Positions 46,299 through 56,289 of a stretch of 64,000 nucleotides of DNA are shown here, piece after piece (the stretch's first letter is position 1; each line of letters opens with the position of its first letter). A model generated the notes under the pieces. That model saw only the letters and a program-made list of their open reading frames with translations, searched no databases and was not told the DNA's origin. The position numbers were made by a program, and so were the translations under genes. Source of the stretch: Sesamum alatum (Eukaryota > Streptophyta > Magnoliopsida > Lamiales > Pedaliaceae). The stretch is from positions 8,013,001-8,077,000 of the forward strand of contig JACGWO010000006.1 in assembly GCA_034509735.1 (NCBI GenBank), written 5' to 3'.

Positions 46299-46579
46299 GT
46301 GATAATTATATTTACACCCCTAACCTAAGATCGGTTTACATAAATCATCCATACCTTTTGAATAATTACATATACATCCATTAGAATTTAAGCATCATTT
46401 ACACAAACCACCCTATTTTTTTTTAGAATATTTCACTTAAACTCCTCAAAAGTATCGACATTATTATACAAATTACCCCTATTTTTTGGCTATCAATGGT
46501 GGTTTCTGTAATTATGCAAAATGCAGTGGTGGTTTGTGTAAATAGACTATAAGTTAGGGGGTTTAAATGTAATTATCCC
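46299..46579. mobile_element. 281-bp TIR element (MITE), 9-bp duplication
   Basis: The ends GTGATAATTATATTTACACC and (reverse-complemented) GGGATAATTACATTTAAACC form the inverted repeat. Perfect 9-bp duplication AAATAATTA at 46290-46298 and 46580-46588. Both arms consist of spaced ACACCCC/AATTACA-type words. Confidence 0.9.
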
Positions 46580-46638
46580 AAATAATTAATAGGCTCGTAA
46601 TTGTAGAGTTTCAATTTCGCCAATTATATTAAATTTTA

Positions 46639-47098
46639 GAGTTAAATATATTTAGAGTCATTGTGAAAATATGAAATTACATTTTCCCCCAAAAAAAAGA
46701 ATTTAAAATTACGCTTACAACACCTCCAAAAATTCCTCCAGTTACATGACCTCTTCTACTGAGGGTCGGACGAAAAATGATGACATCAATAAAAATAATT
46801 GCATAAGTTTCATTTTTACCTCTTATTTAACATTTTCATATAGATGTAGTATATTATATATATATATATGGAGTGCGGTTAATATAATTACATTTTTTTC
46901 GTTATAAGTACAAAGTTAATAAACGAGAATGCTAAATGAGAGATAAAATTGAAAATTTATGTAACTTTTTTTTGCTGATATCATCATTTTTCGTTCAAAC
47001 CCTAACAAAAGAGGGCAATTGTAAATATAATTTTGAAATTTTTTTGGGAAAAAAGTATAATTTTGTATTTTCAGCAATGGTTTAAGTGTAATTGATCG
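46639..47098. mobile_element. 460-bp TIR element (MITE), 9-bp duplication
   Basis: The left arm includes TTAGAGTCATTGTGAAAATA and the right, reverse-complemented, CTTAAACCATTGCTGAAAATA, followed in both by TTTCCC and A-runs. Perfect 9-bp duplication TAAATTTTA at 46630-46638 and 47099-47107. A (TA)n stretch lies at the centre. Confidence 0.85.
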
Positions 47099-47130
47099 TA
47101 AATTTTATTGACGAATGTTAGTACTTTATA

Positions 47131-48051
47131 GGGTTAAATCCATTTTGACCCCCTGGGATATGAAAAAATATCAAAAAATCCCTTGTGAAAATTTAAATAT
47201 CAAAAAACACCCTTGTGATATGAATAATTATTCACACTGCCCCCTGATCAATGTTGAAGTATTTTTTTAGAGACAATGACTAAAATACCCCTCATATATA
47301 CTATAAATTACCTATAATATATTTATTATTATATTTATATTTATAAAATTATTATTTAAAAAAATTAATAACACAATCACCCCCCACCCCCACCCCCCTT
47401 CACCCACCCGCCTACCCTCCTCCCCACCACCCCTGCCGCCCCCCGCAGAGGGGGGTGGTGACGCAAGCTCCCCCCGTCTGGGCGACGGCGTCGCCCAGAG
47501 GCGGGGGTCTGGGCGATGGGCATCGCCCGTCGCCTAGATCTCGGAGGGCGACGGGCGACGCCTATCGCCCTCGAGGACGACACCTGATGGGCGTTGCCCG
47601 TCACCCTCCGAGATCTGGGCAACGGGCGACGCCCATCGCCCTCCGCCCCTGGGCGACGGAGTCGCCCAGGGATTCAATTCCTACGCCGCCACTGCTTTTT
47701 TTTTTTTAATTACTTTATTAACTAAAGTTTAATTAATTTAATTTAATTTTTTTATTAATAAAAATATTTATATATTATTTTAAGATGTATTAATATAATG
47801 TATATAATAATATTACATATAATATTAATATATATATATATTAGATTAAGCTGAGAGATAAGGGCAAAAATGTCAAAAAAAGGTACTTTCGGATGCCCAA
47901 GCGCAGTCAACGCGCGTGCATAATAAAATTTCGCCTCAGGGTTTTTTTTAACTTTATTTTATATCACATGAGGTGTAATTGATACTTTAATTTTCACATG
48001 GAATTTTTTGAACATTCCCTATATTATAGGGGGTGTCTTTGTATTTTTCCC
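47131..48051. mobile_element. 921-bp TIR element with GC-rich core, 10-bp duplication
   Basis: The left arm GGGTTAAATCCATTTTGACC and the right (reverse complement) GGGAAAAATACAAAGACACC are followed by long matching arms (ATCAAAAAATCCCTTGTGAA versus TCAAAAAATTCCATGTGAAA). Perfect 10-bp duplication GTACTTTATA at 47121-47130 and 48052-48061. Architecture matches the element at 4119-5179: AT-rich arms, GC-rich core. Confidence 0.88.
47375..47695. repeat. GC-rich, palindrome-rich core
   Basis: It starts with C-runs on the plus strand (47380-47445), then nested inverted repeats: CTGGGCGACGGCGTCGCCCA near 47476 and CTGGGCGACGGAGTCGCCCA near 47649 are self-complementary and also pair with each other. 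ATCTCGGAGGGCGACGGGCG (near 47538) pairs with its near-complement ending CCCTCCGAGAT (about 47603-47613). Open frames here are compositional. Confidence 0.8.
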
Positions 48052-48328
48052 GTACTTTATATATTATTTGAAGTGTGACAAAAATAATGTACGCGTATAC
48101 ATTGCTTTAAGTCAAATGATACTTCTAATTAGAGCTTTATCTAGAAAAAACTTAAATTTTATTTAAAACCCTATTAAAACTTATCTATAGGTACTATTAC
48201 ATGAAGTCGAATGACTAATTTGGTGTGCCAAATTTAAAAATTTTAAATTGTACCACTCATTATTGTATATTTTTTTTTTATTCTTTGATTTTGTTTTCAT
48301 CCTAAATTTTGAATTTTTGTTATTTTAA

Positions 48329-48582
48329 GGGTAAATGACAGTGACATCTTGAGGTTAAGACCCAAATACACAAACACTCTCTATGTTTGTTAAAATTACA
48401 GCTACACCCTCTGAAGTTGTAATTGTATTACAACTACACTCTATTCAAAGGCAAAATTTACACTAATACCCCCTGAAAAATATTATACTAACACTTCTAG
48501 GGGGTGTAGCTGTAATTTCACAAAATACAGGGGATGTTTGTGTAATTGGGCCTAATATCAGGGGTGTTAATGTAATTTAGCC
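48329..48582. mobile_element. 254-bp TIR element (MITE)
   Basis: Left GGGTAAATGACAGTGACATC, right (reverse complement) GGCTAAATTACATTAACACC, with AAATACACAAACA versus AATTACACAAACA further in. Flanks TTATTTTAA (48320-48328) and TTATTTTTAA (from 48583) form a duplication with one extra T. Confidence 0.8.
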
Positions 48583-48592
48583 TTATTTTTAA

Positions 48593-49866
48593 GTGAGTTT
48601 TGTTTATGTTTGTACTTTGTACGAGAAGTGAGAGTATGTTTAAATTAGTATATTTTGTGATAGATTTTCTTATAACAAGATGTGCTAAAGTAAAAATATG
48701 TTTGAGTAATTGATTTTTCTAGGAAAGGACGTCATATATTGTAATAACTTTTTGTATGAAAAGATGCAAAAGAATAATTTTTTTAATTTATTAACTAATC
48801 CCACAAAAAAAAAGTTCTAATAAATATGATCTCATAAATTAAAAATGAGCCTTTCAAAATGAAATAAAGTACAAATTCATTTATTGATTAGTAGTTGTAC
48901 CTTCTTGGAAGAATAATATAAAAGGTGCTTGTTGAAGTTTTAAATAAGCATCTTATTAATTTATTGATAAAAATATATTAAAATAGTGGTTTTGTTCTAT
49001 AATTTTTACTCGATTTAGATTAAGCAGTTTCTTATCAACTTTTACAGTTTGTTGATAAGATTGTAACTATTAAACTATTTTCCAAACACTCTAATTTTAT
49101 TTTTCTTACTTCAATGTTTATCTATACTATTATATAAAAGAAACTCTCTTTTTACTCACAAATGATGGTTAATGATACTGCCGCACCACTTTTTTATAAT
49201 GTCAAAAGTAATCTTCAGCTGATATGATAACTACTTTATTCAACTTTCTAAATTTTATATTAATTGATAAATTAATTAATTTTTCTTTCTTTCCTTCTCA
49301 TTTTTAATGTGATGTGTGGTTTATATATTTTACTCTTATATATAATATATTTTAAAGCGTAAAAAATTATTTAATATATGCATGCAAGAACGACGTGGCA
49401 CGACAACTAATTTTAAAATAAGCTCAACTTTTACTAGTACTTAACTTATAATTTTTTATAATTTATTTTCAAAATAAAATATAAAAGCTTTTGCAAACAT
49501 ATGCAAAGTAAGATTAAAAAAAACAAAACAAAAAGTATACACTGTTGGTGTGTGAGAAAAGAGAAGAAGGTGGGCCTTTTTGTTCCACAGTCCACACCGT
49601 AGCCTCCTTTGGAATATGTGGTCTGTTAATCATTTGTCAAAGTCAAATGTTTGGTCTAATTCTCCACTTGCTTTCTAATAATCTTTAACAATGTAAGTAT
49701 GTCTGTTTTTTTTTATTACATATTGAAAAGTCTAGAGGAAAAGTATTTATTTTCTAACTACTTTCTCTAATGTGGAAATAATACACATTTTATAATCGGT
49801 AATGTTTCTTGTTAAAGTAGTGCTAGAAAAACTACTTTGACCATTTGAAGTGGTGTAGAAAAATAT
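48593..49866. other. AT-rich spacer
   Basis: About 1.3 kb without open frames of interest, RNA genes or clear repeats. Confidence 0.5.
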
Positions 49867-50483
49867 GGTAAATTTCATTACTATCCCTCTATGTTACAGT
49901 GAAATTAAGCAAATCCTCTCTGTGTAATGAGGTGTTTGTTAGACGCCCGTTAATTTTAGGGAGGTATATTTTTCATCCCATTATTTAGGGTCAACTACTT
50001 ACGGTCTCATTGGATACGATATTTTCACTTTTGATCCTGTAACTTTCAAAAAGCAGCACTTTTCGATCCTATGATACTTGTTGTTAGATATTTAATGGGA
50101 AGTGCCACGTGGCCCTTAAGTACATGGGACCAAAAGTGTCACTTTTTGAAAGTTATGGGACAAAAAGTGAAAATTTTATAACATATGGGATCAAAAGTGA
50201 GAATCCCATAACATATGAGACCAAAAGTGTAAAGGCGTTACTGGCCACATGCTAAGCACGTGGTGTTCTCCGTTAAAAAAATTAACAAAAAGGTGGCATG
50301 GAACCAACAGTGCTACTTTTTTTAGAAGTTACGGGACCAAAAGTGAGAATCCCCTAATCCATGCGATCAAAAGTGGGAAAGCCCTAAGTTATAGAACGAA
50401 AAGTGTTATTGCCCCTAGTTTTTCAAATAAAAGGGATACTTGTAAATATGACAAACTTTAGGGGAGTCCATTGTAATTTAGCC
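49867..50483. mobile_element. Nested quasi-periodic TIR element(s)
   Basis: Outer arms GGTAAATTTCATTACTATCC and (reverse complement) GGCTAAATTACAATGGACTC. Within them a second inverted repeat spans about 49988-50420, made of ~35-bp units such as ATATGGGATCAAAAGTGAGA. No clear target duplication, so the boundaries are approximate. It looks like one repeat-armed element inside another. Confidence 0.5.
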
Positions 50484-50504
50484 AAACTTTTAGAATATAT
50501 TAAT

Positions 50505-50650
50505 GATGTTTTAGTCCAGTGGTTAAGACTGAAATTTTATGAATAAGTTCAATTCGTATCAAATGTGTGGGTATTTGTCTAATTTCATGTAAGGTTTATT
50601 ATAGTTTTTTCAATATTTTTAGTTATATTAATATATTGTTGAATTGATAT
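50505..50650 (+). mobile_element. Possible tRNA-derived SINE
   Basis: TAGTCCAGTGG (50512-50522) resembles an RNA polymerase III A box and GTTCAATTC (50547-50555) a B box, 35 bp apart start to start. The body has no coding capacity. No A/T tail plus target duplication could be fixed, so the call is tentative. Confidence 0.35.
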
Positions 50651-51265
50651 ATTGTAATAATAACTAGCATCCGTTTGAGTTATAAATATCTATTATGCCC
50701 CTAGCTTGATATATAAATAACTAATTATTTCTTTAGTATATATAAATTTATACTGTGTATAAATATGTGAATATGATAAGTGTTTATTTTCTCTGTGAGG
50801 AAAAATTGGGTTTCCCTATTTTATTATTAAATTGAGGGGAAAAGAATATTTTCGTCCTCTAACTTTGTCCAGAATTCCTTTTGGTCCTTTAATTTTGACT
50901 GTATTAGATTTAGTCCTTTATCTTTCCATTTTGCGTAGATTCGGTCCTTTAGCTCAATTTAAGACCATTTTGCCCTTTTGATTCTAGGACACAATTAGTC
51001 CATCCACATGCTCTCAAAGTGGCCCAACATGCTTCCGAAATGAAATTAAGCCTCTATAAATTCATACATTGTTTTGACCGTCTTGCCGCCGGGTATTCCA
51101 AGTCCCTGTTTTTACGGACTTCCTCCAACCACACTACCGCAACAGATGGTTCGTGGGTTCTTGGCTCCTTCAGCAGTAATCAGCACAGCCCTATTTCGTT
51201 TCCTACCTTAGGGCGTAAAAGTATTCCAGTAATAGAGACTTAATAAAATTTTGGGTGAACAAATT

Positions 51266-51345
51266 GAACAGAAGCCTGTAATTTATTGAAGAAATATTTG
51301 GAATATTACATAGATATTTTATTCCTCTATCGGAGGAGAAAACTA
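51266..51345 (+). repeat. Inverted copy of the viral leader at the distal end
   Basis: About 75 bp on the plus strand (for example TTTATTGAAGAAATATTTG, ATATTACATA, GATATTTTAT, CGGAGGAGA) match the minus strand just inside the primer-binding site (58460-58385: TTTATTGAAGAAATGTTTG, ATATTACATA, GATATTTTAT, CGGAGGAGA). So the downstream end of the integrant carries a leader fragment in opposite orientation. Confidence 0.8.
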
Positions 51346-51435
51346 TTTAGCCTCTCATATAGGAGAGGGCTTGACTGGTTGGGGATAACCCCATACACTG
51401 GATACCCTAATACTTAGAAAATTTAAAGACACAAT

Positions 51436-51442
51436 TTTATTT
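51436..51442 (-). terminator. Candidate viral poly(A) signal
   Basis: AATAAAA on the minus strand about 55 bp downstream of the TATA box. Other AATAAA words lie at 51318-51323 and 51282-51287. Which one the ancestral virus used cannot be decided, because this end is rearranged. Confidence 0.4.
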
Positions 51443-51494
51443 TTCTGAAGAGTTGGAGAAGTTTTCTGATGATCTCCATCTGCTTCCTAGCTCT

Positions 51495-51567
51495 CTATTT
51501 ATAATAGTCCGCGGACTTCAAACCCGGACTTCAATCTTGTTTTTGGGTGACGTCACTGCGTTCGTCA
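51495..51567 (-). promoter_or_regulatory. Viral transcript promoter: TATA box and as-1-like element
   Basis: TATAAATAG at 51503-51495. Upstream on the same strand are TGACG at 51567-51563 and TGACGTCA at 51555-51548, start-to-start spacing 12 bp, the spacing of the as-1 element (paired TGACG bound by TGA-type bZIP factors) in the CaMV 35S promoter. The arrangement and the position after the last ORF are what a caulimovirid full-length-transcript promoter should show. Activity is inference. Confidence 0.75.
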
Positions 51568-51716
51568 TCTACTTTGTCTTTCAACTTTCTAGCTGTGGTC
51601 ATTATACCTTGTCGGTCATGTGCTTGCCAGTTGGTGTCATTTGTCTTTCTGACTGTTGGCCCTTTTGTCTTCTTCTGCCGACAGTCTCCCTTTTGATTTT
51701 TTACATCTTGAGGGTT

Positions 51717-53029
51717 TTACCTCCTTTTGTAAAAATCCTTTCTTTTGCCCTTCTCTGGTCTTGGTTCGGGTTTATTTTGAGTTACCCGAATCTTTATTCC
51801 GAACAAGGGCTTTTCCTGTTTTTCACAACAAGGGCATAAGTGGTTATGCCATTGTCCTACATGCATCATGTTGCATGCCTTCTTCCTTGTGTTCTCTGTT
51901 GCAGGCAACTTATTTTCCCATATGAGCATTTTTTTCTTTTCAAACAAGTTTTCTGCAAATTCGGTGCTTTTCCCTGTCATGGAGTTTAACAGGAATGATC
52001 CATTTAATTTATTGAAAAATATTTTAAACAGATACTTGACTTTATCCATCTCTGTGAGACAGACCCAGTAACCCCATGCTCTTCTGGTGGATATGTAGTC
52101 TTCACTAAGGGAAGACACCAGGGGAGCCTCTCCTGTGGCAGCCTTGACTCGATTGAATGCTACCATGTCTGGTCTCTGCAATTTGATGAAATGGAATGCT
52201 GGGTGAGACCCCTTTCCTGCGATTTCTGGAGCTATGGAAATGAACTTGAGCTCCAAAATATCTCCTCGTTTAAGGTGGGGATTGTTTTGCCATGCATCAT
52301 ATACCGCCCCACTAATTCATTCCGGAAGTTTTGAGGTTTCCGGAAAGCTTGGTGACGTAGTATGAACTGAAGCAAGGGCTCCAAAATCATACCACTCTCG
52401 TACCTCTTCTGGTTTAGATCCTTCGATCATCCAGATTATGTTATATTTTTCGGATGTGTCTACGATGGTCTTGCCTGGGCTTATACCTTTACGGGAAACA
52501 AGTTTTTCCCATGATCTCTGATAATCCTGCCAGGCGGAAACAGAAGATAAAGCTTCGTTAATATTAACCTTAGAGGTGCCCGTCATTGGCCTAAGGTTAA
52601 TCTCTTCCTCTTTTACCCAGAGGTGCTGGGTTGACTTGAATTATCAGGAGTTTGTACTTCCTGTAACTCAACTTTTGCCTGTTCACCAGAGTCTGGCGAT
52701 GCCCTTGTGCAAGCAGTACTTGAATCTGCCGCTACAGGTTTAGAGCCCTGTTCTCTAATTGCAGGTTTAGAGCCCTGCTCTCTTAATTCTCGGGCTATCA
52801 CCGACGATGATGCCTTTCGAATTGGTTCTAGTAGGTCGTCCCATAACGAGCTTGCAGCAAGTTTGGTACTCCTGATGGCGCTCTGGACAGTGTCCAGATC
52901 AGCTCGTTGGACTTGGCCAGCTATTTGAGCTTTAATTGTTAGCTGTCCAAATCTCTTATCAATCTCCTCAAGGTTCTCCCTGAGGTGTCTGAGCCTGATG
53001 ATGACGGAGTCTGCTTCAGCTGCCTCCAT
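51717..53029 (-). pseudogene. Last viral protein (transactivator position), broken
   Basis: 53029-52613 encodes a helical, charged N-terminal part (RHLRENLEEIDKRFGQLTIK) with a duplicated REQGSKPA/REQGSKPV. A frameshift at about 52600 leads to 52586-52317 (SAWQDYQRSWEKLVSRKGIS), and after one in-frame TGA the same frame continues to 51717 (RRAWGYWVCLTEMDKVKYLF). Ignoring the lesions it is one ~430-codon gene following the polymerase, the position of the inclusion-body/transactivator protein or of tungrovirus ORF4. Its ATG overlaps the polymerase stop by 14 nt. Function is uncertain. Confidence 0.55.
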
Positions 53030-55050
53030 CTCTTGTTAAGAAATCTGCAAGGACATTTTCATGAGATTTGATAACGACAAATATTATAACAATAATATTG
53101 GCATTCTGCTTGCCACCTAATAATACGAGCTTTCTCAATCTTTGATTCAAGTTTATTTTTTAAGAAAGCCTTAACATTCGTATTATCGATTTTTAATATA
53201 AATTCTTTGGCTAGCAAAAACAAAGGCCATTTTTTGAAAGCCTTCCAAACTGCAAAGAATTCCTTCTCGTTAATATGCCATAATTTAGCTTGTTGTTCGG
53301 TGAACAACCCTCCTGCGTATCTATATGGTTCTTCGCCAGTAGTCGTTTTTCTCATGAGCACTGCTGCCCATCTGTAATCGTTGGCGTCCGTGTAGACTAC
53401 CAAGTCATCCTCGTCTTGGGGGATTGCAAGCTTTGGCAGGTTATTGCAGACCTGTTTTAACTCCCGGACCCTTTGCGTCCCATTTCCACTTTGAACTTTC
53501 TGTTTCTTTCAGGAGTGGACGGAAATCCTTTCTGTATTTTGCAAGGTCTTTGATAAAGATTCCTGCAAAATTGACAACTCCCAAGAAGCTTTGGAATTGC
53601 TTCTTATCTTTAAGAATGTCAGGAAAATTGCGAATCTTTTCTACAATGTGTTCCTGCAACTCAATACCTGCTTCGTCAATAAGAATTCCTAAAAATTCAA
53701 TTTTATTGACAGCTATAATGGCTTTCTTTTCGGAAAGCCCTAAATCTTCTTTATGGCATGCATCAGAAAAATATCTCAAGATGTTTGATATGATTCTGTA
53801 TATTTTTGGATGCAATCAAAATATCGTCTATGTAGATAAACATAAACTCTAGATAATCTTTGAAAAGATTATCCATCTTTCTTTGGAATATCTGGGGTGC
53901 ATTGGCAAGTCCCATTGGAAGTACATTCCAGATATATTGTCCATGAGGTGTGGAAAATGCAGTATATTTCTCTGAATCATTTCCCATCTTAATCTGATAG
54001 AACCCAGATTTGCAATCAAACTTAGAAAATACTTTAGCACCTTTAATGCAATCAATTAAGTGTTCTCTACTTGGGATGTAATAACCATCAAATTGTAATA
54101 TTCTATTGATGCCTTGATAGTTAATAACTAACCTGGGTTTACCTCTTTTTATCTCTCCATGATTTCTTACTAGAAAACCAGGGCTACTATAGGCAGAGAC
54201 TCCAGGCTCAATGAGTCTAAGATTGATATGCTCTTTGATGATCTCCTGCATATCTTTCTTATCCTCCATGTTCATTTGGATGGGCTTGTATCGGACATAC
54301 TCGTACTTGCATTCATCTTTGACCTTTAGAGTAGCCTCGATCTTGTTTTTATCCCACCATGCCAAGGGATTCTCACTGAAATTCCTTTGAATAAGCCTCT
54401 TGACATTCTCGAGGGAAAGTTTACTTTCTCCGTCCATGTCCATCGACCTGCATTCTTGTATAGCTTCCTTTAAGATCCTAAGATCTTCTTCCGAAGCATC
54501 ATCAAAGCCCTGTTGCCTGAAAGACAAAAGAGCCTTACCAAATTTTCTTCTATCCTGCATTTTTGGATGAGTTAATTTGGCATCATCACCACGTTTGCTG
54601 CGAAAATTTATGGGCATTATCCTGTTAAATGCCTTTTCTCTTCGCAAAACCTGTATCTCGCTACCACAGTTAGTAGTAAAGATCAACAGATTTTTGTGGT
54701 TATCCTGGACATATTTTGCAAAGGTTTGGATGAAATTATTACCTAGCAAAATGTCTGCTCCTGTATCATGAAAGTAAATAGGAGACGTCTTTACCTTGAA
54801 CCAAGGTGTTCCAAATGCTCCTCCAATCATGATTTTTGCTTCTCGTATACCCTTATTGAGTACCAGAATTTTTTTGTGAAAAATCCCTTCCTGCAATAAT
54901 GGGTAAGGATTCCATAGCTTCGCTAGGGAATACACCAGGTTTTGCGGTGCAAATCCCTGATCCTGAGTCAATATAAGCTGCAAAATATTCTGACTTATAT
55001 TGTTCATACAACATACCAACAGATATGTATATAGAAAATGGGCTCGTCAT
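53016..55050 (-). pseudogene. Viral protease, reverse transcriptase and RNase H
   Basis: The protease begins near 55050, with AAYIDSGSGICTAKPG (catalytic Asp-Ser-Gly). A frameshift near 54890, in an A-run, leads to the long frame 55019-53763: GKPRLVINYQGINRI, FSKFDCKSGFYQIKM and the polymerase motif FIYIDDILIASKN. Another shift at about 53790 leads to 53815-53441, and another to RNase H (53403: VVYTDANDYRWAAVL, catalytic Asp). The end ENVLADFLTRDGG stops with TGA at 53016. The reading frame changes at least four times. Confidence 0.92.
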
Positions 55051-55056
55051 TCAATT

Positions 55057-56289
55057 CTAATGGTATAAACCATCCAAACTGAATTCCATACCATTACCTT
55101 TTCTTCCCCATGGTTTATGATCTTCAAGGAAATTTATTCCTAGAGTCATTATCCCATTTTCTCGTCCTGCAATACCTGTAACAATAATCTCATGGCCTGC
55201 TATTTCTAGCATACCTTCATATTTTCCCACAACCGGTTGTTGTAGATGGTATAAGTCATCACAAGGAAAACAATTTTCTGTTCTAGTGATGTCAAATATA
55301 ACTTGGATTTGTTTCCAGCCTTCAGGGCATCTAAGTTTTACATTATCCACCCTAATAGCTCGAGGCTTTAACAACTCTGGTTCCTTTCCTTTATAGGCCA
55401 TAATCCTATTTTCTGAAAAGGACATCCTGCTACTAAATTCAATTTTAGAACTAAGGGTTCAATCTAAAATCGGGTGATCTTTTATCAAGATATCAACACC
55501 ACCTATTCTAGGTATTCTAATAGGATCTGGTGTCATTACCTTAGCGAATTCCTTGAATATTCTAGGAATCTCAATATACTCTTTCCTAAGAAATAAATCA
55601 GAATGATGTGTGTTGGAAAGGGCGTAAGCTATTCTATATGTTATAGAATATGGTCTATTCCCATCTTTCATAAGATCTTTTCTTTTAAAATCTTGATGAA
55701 GGGTTAAGACTCTACTGAAATCTTGGTCTGCTAGGTTGTATGCTATCCTAGGATGAATATCAAACATCAATTTTCCTGCATACAAATTTCCTATCATTGT
55801 CCCAAGACAACCATCTCTTAAGTTATTGATTCTTCTATCCATTATTGACAAATGTATTTCTGAATCAATCCCTTCCTTAAAAGTTGCTTTTATTACTACT
55901 TCAATAGCTCCTATGTGGATCCATTTCATAGTAACCGCTACTTCCTCTCTGAGTTTACTTAATTCTTCAAGAATTTCTTCTTTAGGAATAAGTTGCATTT
56001 CCATCACATTACCAGTAAGTTCCATAGGAATTGCAAACTCACCTGAACTTACTTTGTAGATGATATGATGTTTCCTCTGGTTTAGTCCTATCTGGTTGAG
56101 GACTCTTCCGATCCCTCCAATCCTAAATCCGTCGTATGGGCTGAGATTAGAGTCTTGTCTCATGATTCTTTCCATGGTTTTGTTTGACACCGTCAATTTT
56201 GAAAAGAATCCTGATAGGCTATCTGAGGTTTGGAGCCTATCTCCTTCGTTGTAGTTACTCTGATTCGGTTGTAGATCCATCCAAATCAC
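55057..56289 (-). pseudogene. Viral movement-protein-like frame with C-terminal extension
   Basis: 56289-55459 is 276 codons without interruption. After one TGA the same frame continues as 55425-55057 (ITRTENCFPCDDLYHLQQPV, then IMTLGINFLEDHKPW) and, past two more stops, into the protease. The first part contains AYNLADQDFSRVLTLHQDF and YSITYRIAYALSNTHHSDLF, which I read as a caulimovirid movement protein of the 30K group from position and general resemblance. It overlaps the coat-protein end by about 35 nt in another frame. Confidence 0.6.

Noticed and set aside
47377..47709. Open frames on both strands in the GC-rich core
   Set aside because: Overlapping frames on both strands of a palindromic GC-rich tract; no domain or start context.
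49867..50483. A clean target duplication for the nested element
   Set aside because: TAGAAAAATAT on the left and TAGAATATAT on the right are similar but would leave mismatched ends, so no duplication is claimed.
51453..51839. 128-codon plus-strand frame
   Set aside because: Antisense of the last viral protein and its promoter; Phe/Leu-rich.
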